64,000 bases of DNA from Chrysaora quinquecirrha (GCA_014526335.1 JACTAT010000011.1:861151-925150); one strand, 5' to 3'. Positions 21,980-34,060 are shown, counted from the first letter of the stretch. Numbers and translations are program-made. The notes: generated by a model from the letters alone, not told the origin.

Positions 21980-22034
21980 GATCAACCATAGTCAATAGAA
22001 GGAGGACGGTCTGGAAGCCTTTTGTTTTCGATAA
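21980..22034. repeat. Left TIR and TSD of THAP/P-like transposon
   Basis: GATCAAC (21,980-21,986) precedes an inverted repeat starting CATAGTCAATAGAAGGAGGA at 21,987 and running about 48 bp to CGATAA. Its reverse complement, with one single-base indel, ends at 36,230 and is followed by GATCAAC. Confidence 0.85.
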
Positions 22035-22222
22035 ATTGATGTCATTGTTCTTCAGAATCTGCGGTCACGTGGTATTGAACGTTCACACAGAAAACGCAAG
22101 TGGTGTGTGGTGTGGTGGTGAGTTCAGAAGGATTTTGTGTAGTTCATCATCAGTCCGATTTGCTGTAATGGTTTTACTTGAGAAATTAATAGTATTATTG
22201 TTTTGAATAATTAAAATTTGGA

Positions 22223-25210
22223 ATGCCCGGTGACAACTGTGCCTTCAACCAATGTGGCACAAGCTGCAGAACGAAAGGAATAGGCCTTTTCAAGCTGCCA
22301 ACTCCAAGACATGCAGATGATGCTGAGACAAGTGAATGGCGAGCGAAGTTCTTGGCCGTCCTGAAGAAGTATCGCGAGGATGATGAAAGCTTTAAGCAGC
22401 AGTTAGCTGCAAACACTCTTCATGTCTGTGAAAAACATTTTAATCCTGAAGAAATTTAGATATGTAAGTTAAACTAGATACGTTTTTGCTTTAACAGGAA
22501 AATGCTCGGGAAAGTGCTTGGCCTAGAATCAAATTTTTGATGAAATTTGAGACTGGATATTATTCTCTCAAACCGTTCTTATATCTAACCTATTCCAATC
22601 CTGAGTATAGTTATAAAATTTATTCTTATAAGAAATTGTGTATTGTGTACACTTCCAATTTGATATCATTGTGTTTTTCTTCACAGTTCACTTAAATCGA
22701 TCGAAACTGAAATTGTTTTCTTGTCCACAGATGCAGGTGAGAAAATGACAAAGGAATTCTTAAAGAAAGGAGCACTTCCTTCTTTAAACTTGCCAGTCAA
22801 ATCTTTTGACAGTCAAGAGAAAAAGTTCAAAAGAGAACCTAGATCAGTTTGCTGAGACATTCCAGATGTGAAGGGGAAACATTCTTTTTATAAGTCACTG
22901 TCCGAACTGAAAAGAAGAGTTGAAAAACTTGTTCTTAAAGGATGGCACATTGTGGACTCAGAAAACGAAAACCTATTTATTTTATCACATATGGATAAGC
23001 AGTTCCCTGTTCCAAAATACAGCTTATTTATTGATGAAAGTTTGGGTTTTTTCATTTCTGTATTTGGCTAATTTATACCTGATAACCACTTCCTCTACAA
23101 TGATTTTGCAAGATCTCTCAGAAATGTTACTGTGTCAGATCTACTATTTAACCTTGATGGTCTTCAAATTTGTTCTGGGAGCAATAGTCTGAATGGAGCT
23201 GATACTGTTAGACATGTTGTTCCAATCTTAGTAAACCCATTTGAGGAAAATGTTGCTTTTCCTTTCCCATGCAAAGAATACATCAGATGCAACAACTGTC
23301 GTGTTCTGATAGCAAGCGATTTACCAGCCTGCATATGCAAAGACTGCTCTGACCTTCTTCTCCAACAAGACCGTGCAAAAATAAAATCAAGAGCAAAGTT
23401 ATCTGTTCCTGCTCATCCAAAAGCCCCAATAAAAGGGACATCAGTGAAACGCATTGGACTTGCACTACAAGAAAACAGATTACAAAACAAGCAGTTAATG
23501 AAAGAAATTGAAAAAATGAAAGCAGAGCTTGAAAAAAACAGCAAATATTTGGATGATGAGCTTGACAAAGACTTACTTTTAATCATTGACAAGCATTCTG
23601 ACAACATGACTCCATTCATAAAATTGTTCTGGGATCAGCAAAAACAAATCTCAGGAAAATCTGCTTTTGGCCGCCCTTATCATCCTATGATCATTAAATC
23701 ATGCTTGTCAATAAGCCCCAAATCTGCATCAGCCTATGATGAATTGCGAGAAACATTTAAAGATGGTGGCTTATTGCAGCTTCCAAGCAGAAGGATGTTA
23801 CAAAGCTACTGAAATGCAGTTTCTCTCATGTGTGGATTCAATCCAGAGATTATCAAAGATTTGATTGAGGCATGCAAAGAGTTTGAAGGCCTTCAACGCT
23901 ACATTGTTCCCTTGTTTGACGAAATGAAGGTGCAAGACAACCTTGTTTGCAATAAACATTCCAGAGAACTTGTTGGGTTTGTTGACTTAGGTGATCCTGA
24001 TGTCAACTTTGCAACCCTTCAGGAAACAGATGCATTGGCAACACATATGCTTGCTTTTATGATTAGGGGAATTCAGACATCTCTGGAATTTTTATTAGCA
24101 TTTTTGCAACAACATCAGTGACAGGACAGCAGCTATTTCCAATCTTCTGGAAGGCAGTTGGTTTGCTAGAAGCTACATGCAAGCTTCCTGTCATTGCTGT
24201 TGTCTGTGATGGTGCTTCACCAAACATAAATTTCTTTAAAATGCATAAAGGCTTAGATGGGAAAGGCAATGCAAGTGTTGTTCATCAGACCCTGAATTTG
24301 TTTGCAAAAGACAGACACATATGTTTTTTCAGTGGCCCCCCACATCTAGTAAAAACCAGTAGAAACTGCCTTCACCATTCTGGCTCAGGTCAGAATTCAC
24401 GCCTAATGTGGAACAATGGATTTCATCTTCTGTGGAGCCACATATCCAACATGTATTACCTGGATTTAGAGCATGGTCTACACTGTTTGCCGAAATTGAC
24501 CACAGACCATATTGAGTTAAATTCATTTTCTGTCATGAAAGTCAACGTAGCTGCACAAGTTTTGAGCCAAACTGTAGCAATTATTTTGAGAGATTTTGGG
24601 CCTCCTGAAGCAGCAGCCACTGCCACTTTCTGTGAAAACATTGATGCTTTCTTTGATTGTATGAATGTGAGGTCACTTCATGAGGGTCACAGAAAGATCA
24701 AACCAAACCTCCTCCCATACTGAAGTACCCAAGACAATAGATTTACTTGGCTTAAGGACACCTTCTTAAAGTACTTTGAAAATTGGAGGAGAAGTATTGA
24801 GATGCGTCAAGGGGGATTTTCAGATGCTGAAAAGGCGAAGATGTTTATTTCCAAGCAGACGCATGAAGGATTTATCATCACAGTGCACTCATTGATTGAA
24901 GCTGTGGGGTTTTTGTTAAAGGAAGGGATGGAATACGTTTTGTCCAACGGTTTCTGTCAGGACCCCCTTGAAGAATATTTTGGGAAACAGAGAGGTATTG
25001 GTCGACGGAGTGAAAATCCAACTGTAAAAGAGTTTGGATATAATGCAAATGTCATCAGAGTTCAGAGATCAGTCTTGAACATTAAAGGGAATGTCAGTTC
25101 CTTGAAAGGAAGCTCAGAAAAACGTTGGATGGAAACAACAGATGCACCTCTTATGGCAAAGCAGACCATTAAACGAAGAAACAATGTCCGAAGGACTATA
25201 ATCATCGTCG
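22223..25210 (+). pseudogene. THAP-domain P-element-like transposase
   Basis: The first exon (22,223-22,459) encodes a THAP zinc finger: C6, C11, W39, C69 and H72 (CEKHF), i.e. the C2CH signature. A GTAAGT donor at 22,464 and a CACAG acceptor at 22,729 bracket an intron. Downstream are a leucine-rich coiled stretch (about 23,460-23,560), the RNase-H-like core (VVCDGASPN at about 24,210) and the typical C-terminal motif QDPLEEYFGKQRGIGRR (about 24,958-25,010). In-frame stops occur at about 22,457, 22,853, 23,069, 23,810 and 24,721, with a frameshift at about 24,118, so it is dead. The frame runs on into an ATC microsatellite. The catalytic mechanism would be GTP-dependent cut-and-paste as in P elements and THAP9. 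Confidence 0.85.
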
Positions 25211-25500
25211 TCATCATAAAAATCGCTATTATAATCATAATCGTTATGGTTATTGTGACCACCATCATGATCATCATCATGATCAATATCATCATCATCA
25301 CAATCAATATCATCATCGTCATCATCATCATCATCATCAACGCAAGAATCATCATTATGTCATTTCCATCATTATAATGAATATCATCATCATGATTATC
25401 ATCATCAATAATCATCATCATTGTTGCCATAACCACAAAGCGTGAGCATGATCATCATTATGATCATCATCATCATTATGATCATCATCATCATGTTGTA
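25197..25500. repeat. (ATC)n microsatellite
   Basis: About 300 bp of imperfect ATC/CAT/GAT trinucleotides directly after the THAP transposase end. Both strands stay open, giving Ile-rich or Met-rich peptides that should not be annotated as proteins. Confidence 0.92.
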
Positions 25501-25814
25501 ATTCGTTTTCTTTGACAGTTTGTTTTTATGGTTGTTTCATATTTATATTTTTAAAGTTGGTTGTTTGATAGTTGATCTAGGGATATTATTCATTGTGGGT
25601 TTGTGACATTTTCGGCATACTTCAGTATGTATATTTTCTTATAATTCTAAGCATGCATAAACTGCTTTGTGATCACTGTAATAAGATTCAATCACTCCAG
25701 AATGCACTACTAGGTGAGGTATATTTGTGTAGATGTGATCTATCTGTGTACAATGATCAGTGGTATATTAATTGATCAACTGAGTATACTGTTTATGCTC
25801 TAGCATATATCTAG
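25501..25814. other. Undefined junction sequence
   Basis: AT-rich sequence between the THAP gene and the truncated Helentron endonuclease. The Helentron 3' terminus should be here, but I could not recognise a terminal hairpin or a target dinucleotide. Confidence 0.35.
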
Positions 25815-26730
25815 TTATTTGATTCTGTTCTGGAGAGGAAGCAGTAGATTGATATTGAAATCACCCAAAATGATAACTGAATCATTAGAATCTTTCAAGA
25901 TGTTGTTATGTAAATTTTCCAAAGCTTTAATCAATTGCATTATTGTTGCACACAACTTTGAGCGATAAAGACAGACCACAAAAACATTTTGCCCTTCGTG
26001 ATTTACCCGAGTTACTGATAATTCAACACCATTGCTGTTAAATCGTAAAACATTGCCGTGCATGCCTTCTTTTACGTAAACAGCTAACCCAGAAGGTGTT
26101 CTTTGATTATTTAATGAATCATGATCATTTCTATGCAGCTCGAAATCGACAAATTTGTATGGTTCATTTGCATCACGTTGCATCAAAGCCGTTTCTGCGA
26201 CATTTATGATATGACAAGCTTGTATATTGTAGTCAGCGGCAATGTCTTTTGCATGTAAGTGAAGTGATCTAGCATTCTGAAAAATCACACACAGTAAGTT
26301 TTCATTATTCATGGTATAAATTCTATCCGAGGATAAATCAAGGATAGCTTCTTCTCTGAAGCGTTTCATTTCATTCTTCACTTTATCACTTGCTGAAATT
26401 CTATTTTCGTTTAAGTTGCAAATGTTTAAGCTCTCAAGATTTGTTACCCTGCTCAAGCCAACATAATGCATGTGTTCTCTAATATTTTTTGGGAATTCTA
26501 TTAGTACTTTATCAAGAGTTGCACCTTGTGAGTGATGGATTGTTTTAGCAGCTCCTGGTCTAAGTGGGAATTGCCTTCTTTCAATACGGACTTCTGATCT
26601 TTTAGAAATGCTGAATTGCCTTGATATTTCTAGTATGGGGGTCCACTTTTTGTCTATATTTTCATTGTATAGATATCTGTATTCATAGCGACAATTTTCC
26701 CAATTTCTTCATCAAAGAACGAAACCCATA
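25815..26730 (-). pseudogene. Helentron: helicase end and EEP endonuclease
   Basis: The frame first gives the last helicase motifs, PLRPGAAKTIHHSQGATLDK and MHYVGLSRVTNLESL, characteristic of Pif1-type motifs V and VI. It then passes into an exonuclease-endonuclease-phosphatase fold: VIFQNARSLHLHAKDI, NVAETAL, GLAVYVKEGMHGN, VVCLYRS and IILGDFNIN with the metal-binding GDFN. It stops soon after GDFN at 25,815, so the final His-containing block is missing. A frameshift near 26,735 separates it from the upstream helicase ORF. Confidence 0.82.
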
Positions 26731-28500
26731 TTATACTCGCCTCTCTGATCCAGCTACACGGTAATCGATCAGCTCTATTCGACATTCAACACCGTTAGTT
26801 ATTCCATCAAGTACATCAACATTCGTGCTTATGTCATATCTCAAAGAAATTGCAACTTTTACAATAGATGAAAGTCCCACTGTTTTAGTAGCATCGTCTG
26901 GAATTTTACTTAAAATATGTTGTTTAAGTTGGTCTGAAATGTCACCAATAACTACATCTATTGCTTTAATTTCACATTTGAAGTAGCTGCACCTGATAAA
27001 AACAGCTTGGTTGTGATAATTGACGGCTTTGTTTGTGGCAAACAAGTAAGTTTTATCTGGTGATATCATCATGCTAGAGGCTGGAACAAGCCTTGTTTTT
27101 AAGACATCCAAATCTTTATTGGTATGATTTCCTTCTCGAATTCTATTCAGTATTTCTGCAAAGCTCTTGTCATCTTTTTGCCTCATAATTACGGTTAATT
27201 CATACATAGTGAAGTTATCTACCCAAAGATTTGTTGCCAATTGACCATATGCCTGTGAGCTATTTTCAAATATCAATTTATCAAATACAGGCTGTAATTG
27301 AAATAGATCTCCAATAGCAATGATACTAATGTTACCAAATAACTGGTTTGTTCCAATTATTTGTTGCAATCGAAGATTAATAAAATTAAACATTCCTGAT
27401 CCGACCATAGAAATTTCATCAATAAGTAGCATTTTCAGTGTTCTTAACTGATATCGAATGGCATTTAGTCTATCTGTATCAAGAGCACAGTAAGCAAATC
27501 CTCTGTTAGCTGGTATCGTTAATGCAGAGTGAATTGTATTACCTCGGATATTATAGGCAGCTTTTCCTGTCGGAGCTAGTTTCAACACTTTAATTTCATC
27601 AGGCTTTGAACCAGGTTCATGGTCATAAAATCTGATTAAAGCTTCATAAATAGCATTTGTTACTCTACTTTTTCCTACACCAGCTCCACCGCTAAGAAGT
27701 AATGTCAGTTGTTCATCGCTTGTCTTTACTTTATGCAAAACATAATAGAAAAAATCCTTTTGCTCTCTATTTAAAGATTGCAGAAGTGCTCTGTATGATG
27801 GATCATTGAGTCTATGAACATTATGTGTATCATCATCTTGTGTTCGAGCATATATTCCAAGGTCATTCATTAGATCATACTGTCTATGAAGCCTGTCTAT
27901 TCCAGGATCAAAACATCCATAAAACTCACTCGGTCTGCTTCCAATATTCTCATCTATTTCATCAAGATGTTGAATTGCAGGAGCGACATTAAATGAAAAA
28001 TCATCATCAGCATTTGAGTCAATTGTATCAATAGCTTGATCTAGAATATGAGAATTAGACTCGTATTGTTGCCTGTTGAAATAGATGTTCTGTTTGATTG
28101 AATTATACTTTTCCTCATAAGAATCATAACCTTCTGCTAATTTACTTTCATTTCTCCAAGGAGAGTATAACATAAGTTGTTCTCGATAATAGTTTTCTGG
28201 GTCACTTTTCTCATTATAGCGAACACTGCGTATGATTCTAGCTTTCTGCCTTCTAACTAGTTTCATTCCAGATGGTAAATGAAACTCACTAGCTTCACTT
28301 TCATCATCGGAAGGATCATCATCTCTATTTTCAGCAAAAACATCACGAAATGTTTCATCATTCGAGTCCTTATCTTTGACATAATTATACCATGCTACGT
28401 ATTCAGCTACGCATATATGCTGTAAGGACTTAGGCCTTCTTTGATATCTTTTAACTACATTATCACACTCGATATCACACGATTCGTCCGGCAGTTGCAT
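26731..28500 (-). CDS. Helentron Pif1-like helicase (589-residue ORF)
   Basis: The longest intact ORF in the window. Walker A is SGGAGVGKS and Walker B is MLLIDEISMVG, followed by IAIGDLFQLQPV (motif III) and YELTVIMRQKDD. These identify the SF1 Pif1/Rrm3-type helicase that unwinds DNA during rolling-circle Helitron transposition. The ATG at 28,500 is internal to the ancestral protein: the same frame continues upstream through a TGA at about 28,575 into the Rep part. Motifs V and VI follow after a frameshift at the 26,731 end. The N-terminal third is acidic and unassigned. Confidence 0.88.
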   Translation of the reverse strand: MQLPDESCDIECDNVVKRYQRRPKSLQHICVAEYVAWYNYVKDKDSNDETFRDVFAENRDDDPSDDESEASEFHLPSGMKLVRRQKARIIRSVRYNEKSDPENYYREQLMLYSPWRNESKLAEGYDSYEEKYNSIKQNIYFNRQQYESNSHILDQAIDTIDSNADDDFSFNVAPAIQHLDEIDENIGSRPSEFYGCFDPGIDRLHRQYDLMNDLGIYARTQDDDTHNVHRLNDPSYRALLQSLNREQKDFFYYVLHKVKTSDEQLTLLLSGGAGVGKSRVTNAIYEALIRFYDHEPGSKPDEIKVLKLAPTGKAAYNIRGNTIHSALTIPANRGFAYCALDTDRLNAIRYQLRTLKMLLIDEISMVGSGMFNFINLRLQQIIGTNQLFGNISIIAIGDLFQLQPVFDKLIFENSSQAYGQLATNLWVDNFTMYELTVIMRQKDDKSFAEILNRIREGNHTNKDLDVLKTRLVPASSMMISPDKTYLFATNKAVNYHNQAVFIRCSYFKCEIKAIDVVIGDISDQLKQHILSKIPDDATKTVGLSSIVKVAISLRYDISTNVDVLDGITNGVECRIELIDYRVAGSERRV

Positions 28501-28737
28501 TATTTGACTTTGAATTTTTACTAAGAAAGCTCTATCTTCTATGTTTGAGGTGTTTATAAACTGGAATTCTCAGGACGCTCTTCGTAAAGGCATTTGTAAC
28601 ACTAAGTAAACAGCTTCTTGAGCACTAATTTCCACGGCATTTAAGAATTTATTACCAATGTGTCTAACCTGATTTTTGATATCTTTGTTACCTGATTCTG
28701 CCTCCTTGCAAGCATTTTCAAGAAGTTTACTCATTCC

Positions 28738-29860
28738 TCATTGTCCTTTCATCATATGTGATAATACATACATTGCACAAGCATATGGATCAGTGATAAA
28801 TTGAATGTCCATATTGGCTTGCCATGCCTTTATCAAATGAACATTGTAATTATTAACTCGGATAGAAGAACAATCTCTTTTCAAAAATACAGTAACTCTG
28901 TTTAAGCCTGATCTTAAGGATAAAATATACTCATCGAATGACATGGTTAATTTTCCCAAAAATTGAGCAAATGTAATATCTTCACCATATTTCATTGAAT
29001 CAAGGCAGTCTTTTACCTTTTTACTGTTCTCTTTGATGACATTTAATTCGTCTTCACTAATTTCATCATCTTTAAAAGGCTCTAGTATCCTTGTTTCAGG
29101 CAAAGGAGCAAGTGGAAAATTAAACCTGCAAACTTTTTTGTGTTTTCTTTTACATGTCTTAGAATGGTTATGGATTTGGTAGCTGACAACTCTTTCTAAT
29201 TCAGTTCCCATATTTCTATCACAACTTACATGATTGTTAATGAATTGTTCTATGTCAATATTAACATCATGTCCATACCTTGGTGCGTTTTTAATCCAGA
29301 ACAATGCATGGATATGTGGTGACCCTCTTTGTTGAAATTCAACTCTGTAGAAATAATCAACAACTTCTCCAATAGGGTTTGCCTCACTCTTTAGTACTTT
29401 ATGAATAAATAATTGTACCATATGTTCAAAGTGTCTGGCACATGTAACTGGATCTTTCTGAATTAATTTTGATTTTTTCTGCCATGACATTGTATCTATT
29501 TCCTCTTTTGTATAATTGGTTTCATTAAGTAATCTTCCTAATAATGAAAGCAAGTGATACCATTTTGTATCTGCAGCAGAAAATGAGCAAAACCAAGTTG
29601 GAAATCCCAATTGTCTAATCATAGCAAACAGATCTTTTTTGCATTTTTCAAAGTAGGCTGGAGATCCTCGAAGATTTCTAAACACTCTAAATCCTTCATC
29701 CAAATTTACAATGTTTTTAATAGAATCGTCAGATTTGAAATCTTTTGCTGTGTACGTTTTCCCTTTTTTCTTGCATTTTCTTAATGAGATTGTTGCCTTA
29801 TCTTGTATCTTCTTAACCTGTAATTTTTCAATTTATAAAAGATGTTTGGTATTGACTGAG
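28738..29860 (-). pseudogene. Helentron Rep (HUH nickase) domain
   Basis: Carries FYRVEFQQRGSPHIHALFW, the HUH metal-binding motif of Helitron Rep proteins, and near its end DPYACAMYVLSH, which holds the pair of catalytic tyrosines that attack DNA and stay covalently bound. The upstream part contains GSPAYFEKCKKDLFAMIRQL and FPTWFCSFSAAD, typical of the Helitron-like N-terminal domain. TGA codons at 28,738 and about 28,575 interrupt the frame, both where Arg (CGA) would be expected, consistent with CpG decay. Confidence 0.87.
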
Positions 29861-31007
29861 CAACTCTCCGGTCTTTAGATCTGAGTTCCCATTTACAAAT
29901 ATCACTATAATACACTGGAACCATTCTATCTTTATCATTGCATCGTGTTCTCCCACAGTAAATTGTTGGAAATGATAGATATTCTGATTTTTTATCATGA
30001 AATATGCCTATTGGTTGATTACCTTCACCTGGTGCAAATGTTAATCACTGATCTGCAAAATCATTAGGATCAGATGGCTGAAGAAGTGTATCGGTTGTAC
30101 CAGCCGGTTGTTCTTCAACCTCATTCCATTCATCATCACTATCAACACAATCATTAGAATCAGTCAACTGATCAGGATTTTCTTCATTCTGATCATTGAT
30201 TCCTTCTGTGTCCTTTTCGTTTTCAAAAATTACATGATCGTCATTTTCATCAACATCAGTTTCATATCTTTCTGTATCAAGTTGAGATAAATCGTCAAGC
30301 CATTCATTTGAAAGATTGATACCTTCATGCTTATATAAATTACTTGTTCGTGTGAGATAATGTGCAGCATATAATACTTTATATGGTCTTATGGTTTGAT
30401 ACATGTAATGTCCTTTTTAGTGTTTTCGTCTTTTCAACTTAATAGAAATAGTTTGCGATTCATTAACAGGCCTTGGAATCAAACTTACAGTAGTATTAAC
30501 ATCTGCTGGAACATTCACTACATTTCCATGTATACTCAACTGACGTCCCCTAGGTAATTCTCGTATCTGCATAAATGGGATACGTGGTGCTATAAGCCTT
30601 TCTTCTAATGCATTAAGATTTAAAACATCTGGCTTTTCAGGAAATGACATAACATTTGCTTTAGCAAAAATTGGAATTTTACCTTTCTTCAAGTTATTAT
30701 GACATGTTCTACATATCCATTCTTTGTTATCCACACTTTTTGAATTAGTAATTAATAGATCACCTGGAATTTCTGTAAGATTGTACGAATTTTCCTTACA
30801 TTCAAGGACAGATGATTTATACCATAATTGATCACAACATGTGCAAACATATTCTGGTCCTTCTTGTAGAGAAATTTGATATTCTTCAATAATATGTGAT
30901 ATATCTCGAATTCTAGCAAGAGATGAAGTTTTCTCTGTAGTAGTACTATTTCGTTTTTTCAATTTCGAGTGCTTTCTCTTGAATGATTCTTTCCTCTTCT
31001 GAGTCAT
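29861..31007 (-). pseudogene. Helentron DUF6570-like region and Rep N-terminus
   Basis: From 31,007 the frame encodes Cys pairs (EYVCTCCDQLWY and EWICRTCHNNLKKGKIP), then LNALEERLIAPRIPFMQI and GNVVNVPADV. This order is typical of the DUF6570-like domain of Helitron proteins. A TAA at about 30,417 interrupts before KGHYMYQTIRPYKVLYAAHY and an acidic segment. After a TGA near 30,043 comes FAPGEGNQPIGIFHDKKSEY and WELRSKDRRVAQ, leading into Rep. A frameshift near 29,820 precedes the HUH part. The domain name is from memory and motif pattern. Confidence 0.72.
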
Positions 31008-31019
31008 AATCTTAATCTG

Positions 31020-31738
31020 TCTAGGATTTCTTGCCTTGTACTGACTTTTTTTCAGAATCGCTTTATAATGCTCAGGGTTTTTCGCTTTGTATCAACTTTT
31101 GCTTTTAGTTAAAACCTCTTTACAATATTCAGCGTTTTTGACTTTATACTGATTTCTACTTTTCGTTAAAATTTCTTTGTAATGCTCAGGATTTTTGCTT
31201 TATACCGATTTCTGCTTCTCGTTAAAATTTCTTTGTAATGTCCAGGATTTTTTGCTTTATACTTATTTCTGTTTTTCCTTAAAACCTCTTGGTAATGCTG
31301 AGAATTTTTTGCTTTATACTGATTTCTGCTTTTAGTTAAAATTTCTTTGTAACGTGCAAGATCTTTTGCTTTGTACCGATTTCTGCTTTTAATTAAAATT
31401 TCTTTATAATGTGCAGGATTTTTTGCTTTATATCTGTTACTAGCTTCTTTAATAATTTTGCTAAATCGTACTTGATTCTTTTTTCGATAGCGCTGATTTC
31501 TTTCGCGGGCTAACTGCCTTTTATGCTCTGGAGTAGATTTTTTACGTTGTTTTTCTACTTTACTAATACTGGTCAAAAGCATATCTGACGTCTTTGTTTT
31601 CTCCTTTTGAGCCTTCCTCCTGTAATTTCTCATGTAACAACTTCTCTTTTGCTTCTTAGAATCAGAACAAGTAGTGTTAGCCTCACAGATATTTATTCCT
31701 GGCGTTATAAAAAAAATCAGCATTTTCTTTTTCATCAT
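31020..31738 (-). pseudogene. Helentron lysine-rich region with 57-bp repeats
   Basis: Encodes about eight tandem 19-residue units of the type KNPxHYKEILxKSRNRYKA between about 31,450 and 31,030; the DNA period is 57 bp. The upstream part is also basic (SCYMRNYRRKAQKEK). A frameshift near 31,180 breaks the frame before the last repeats. Such R/K-Y repeats are common ahead of Helitron Rep proteins and may bind nucleic acid; the function is unknown. Confidence 0.75.
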
Positions 31739-32945
31739 AACTGTCCAATGGTGGCAATTCTATAGTTAGTGGTATTGTTGATACATAATGCATCTCATCT
31801 ATATGTCCGATATATATTGCATCATGACAACAAGAATTGTTTACTGGCTCAATAATAGTATATGGTGCAAATCCTTCATTTGATTCAACGATGTTTATTG
31901 TGATATTAAGTGCATCTGCAACAGCCTGAACCATTAATGCGTCAGACCATGTTCCTGATGTTGACATGCTATTGATATAACCTATCCAAGAAGAACGTAA
32001 ATTTGCCTCTATGAATCTTTCTGGATTTTCTACTAAGTATTGTACACCTCGATTTCTTATAAACGCATGATAAGATGGATCACCGTATAACTGATGAGAA
32101 ACAGCTCTAAAGAAACAATCACCTTCTCCTCCAACATCTAGCTGTTCTAAACCAACCTGTGCTAATCGTTGTTGAAAAACAGTATTCGTACTAGATATTT
32201 CAAAAATTTGGAATGATTCAGGACCTGGGTTAGATTCTATGTCACCACATAACATGATAATAAAACGTAAAATTTTTGAGTACAGTTCATTTTGTGGCAA
32301 TATAATCATAAATCTCAACAATGAATCATTAAATGTTTTGTAAAAAATTACCATTTTCCTAAGATAATTTTCCTTTTCAATATTTTCTTTTGTAATATTC
32401 CTCAATAATACTTGGCCAGCTAAACCTTCACATTTTATACCCACAGGGCAGCATGTCTTCTTATAAAAGACCGAAGCCCTGTTAGGGTGGCAATTGTGAG
32501 TGAAGGCTGTGGCGATGCTAGATTCTGTCCATTCAATCTCCTCGTATTTTGCCTTTCGAGTCAAGCCCAAATTAAAGTTAAAAATAAGAGTCAAAACACG
32601 GCAGAAACAATATTTCATAGGCCTACGAGAATAAATAATCATGACATAAAATGAATCAACAATAAAGTCTAACTCACAGTAGTTACACCACAGAGTACTG
32701 AATACTCTGCTCGTTCCCGGCAGATATCTATTATTCATCTCTGAGAGTCTCATAAATTGCATAATTTTCATCAATGTGATTTTATTTTGCTCACTTTTTG
32801 TCAATTTCATTTCAATTTGATGTCTATTTTTCGTCAATCTCATCTCGGGTACCGCCACAAAATGACGAGCCTCCCGAGGAAAGGCTGTGGCGATGCACAA
32901 GTGCATCTCCTCGCATTTTCCCTTGCGAGTCAAACACTGATTCAT
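31683..32945 (-). CDS. Helentron OTU cysteine protease with 2A peptide
   Basis: The OTU fold is recognised from GGEGDCFFRAVSHQLYG (Asp and nucleophilic Cys), a mid-domain WSDALMVQAVADALNITI and the C-terminal MHYVST with the catalytic His. Just upstream, at about 32,217-32,260, is IMLCGDIESNPGP, a perfect 2A-type ribosome-skipping motif (D-I-E-x-N-P-G|P) that would release the OTU part from whatever is translated before it. The ORF upstream of the 2A is low quality and may be partly untranslated. It contains two related stretches (LTRKAKYEEI and LTRKGKCEEM). OTU proteases cleave ubiquitin chains. Confidence 0.82.
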   Translation of the reverse strand: MNQCLTRKGKCEEMHLCIATAFPREARHFVAVPEMRLTKNRHQIEMKLTKSEQNKITLMKIMQFMRLSEMNNRYLPGTSRVFSTLWCNYCELDFIVDSFYVMIIYSRRPMKYCFCRVLTLIFNFNLGLTRKAKYEEIEWTESSIATAFTHNCHPNRASVFYKKTCCPVGIKCEGLAGQVLLRNITKENIEKENYLRKMVIFYKTFNDSLLRFMIILPQNELYSKILRFIIMLCGDIESNPGPESFQIFEISSTNTVFQQRLAQVGLEQLDVGGEGDCFFRAVSHQLYGDPSYHAFIRNRGVQYLVENPERFIEANLRSSWIGYINSMSTSGTWSDALMVQAVADALNITINIVESNEGFAPYTIIEPVNNSCCHDAIYIGHIDEMHYVSTIPLTIELPPLDSYDEKENADFFYNARNKYL

Positions 32946-32999
32946 TTGTTTAGTTCTTCAATTCGTTAAGCGATTCTCTCTGTGAATCGTCAGCTGAGG

Positions 33000-34060
33000 T
33001 TACTTTACAACGAGTGCAGCTGTGTAATGCAATGAAGGTTTATTTCAGTTCAGCAAATAATAAACGATATTCGACATTGACAGTGGTATCACACACAGCA
33101 AGCAAACTTGCGAAAGACTATAACTATACCATCAGAGTACGTTTCAGCACTTCAGTCTTTTGAAGTTCAAGGTCCACAAATTAGTTGTATCTCACAGAAG
33201 TAAACGTTTTACTTGTCTTCGTTTCTGAACAAGTTTCGAGAATTTTCTGAAACGAGGCGAAGAACAGTTGATAACATTCAATAATCTACGATATTTAGGA
33301 AAACAGCGTTGACTTAATTAATATGATTACAGTATATTTGTAATTTGGTTGGGAAAAAAATTCTCCTTTTACGATAGTGAAAGACACTCACCTTTTCACA
33401 AACTTGATTTTTCCAAAAGTGATTCGAAACTTGCAGTTTGGGCACCAATTAACTACTGCGCCACAATAAGATTACGCAATAATAACCTCAAGAAGCTTCT
33501 GAGAACAGCGCAAGCACGTCTCACAAAATTTGGCAAACATTTCCATAAACGCAATTGGTTACTCTCATTTTCCTCGGGATTTTCCCACAAAGTATCTAAT
33601 TACACGTGCTTTTTTACAAGGAACCTTTGGTCAACCGTAGAGCTCTTTAATTTTTCAACAAAATGAGCCTGAGAGTTCCTTATACTGTTCCTTGTCGTGA
33701 GAATGTTTGAGTGCTAATTTTTGCAGAGCAAATTTATATAAACTTCCTTCATTTTCTAACTTTAAATATAAACGGAGTCTTTTTAGAAAAAACTGTGGGA
33801 ATTATATTGTTTTTGTGTTATTTATTGTGTACAAATCGTTTTGTTCTTGAAAATAGTGATTTTCTATTTTTTTCGAGATTTTCAGTCTCGAGTTCCTTAT
33901 AAAGGTGTTTCATACAAAAAAGACGAGTATTCAATAAGAACTTCCAGAATATCCTGCCAACCATTGAGTCAAAATAAATATTTGGCAATAATATCTGCAA
34001 CGCAACAGCCGACTCTACTCTGCATGAAAACATCTAATTATTGAAATGAAAGTTTCAAGA
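33000..34060. other. Probable Helentron 5' region; no gene
   Basis: No convincing coding sequence. ATG-initiated ORFs here are short and compositionally ordinary. The Helentron 5' end probably lies in this interval or just beyond it. Confidence 0.35.

Larger units (their letters stand above)
25815..33000 (-). mobile_element. Helentron-type Helitron, decayed
   Basis: In transcription order (right to left): 2A peptide plus OTU protease; a lysine-rich 19-residue repeat region; a Cys-rich DUF6570-like domain; Rep (HUH plus two tyrosines); Pif1-type helicase; and a C-terminal EEP endonuclease. Rep-helicase fused to an endonuclease, with an accompanying OTU protease, is the known layout of Helentrons (Helitron2). 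Several stops, many of them TGA in place of Arg codons, and frameshifts break it. It is nested in the THAP/P-like element. The 5' limit is uncertain and may lie anywhere up to about 34.6 kb. Confidence 0.85.

Noticed and set aside
25062..25436. Met/Ile-rich ORFs on both strands
   Set aside because: Translation of the ATC microsatellite.
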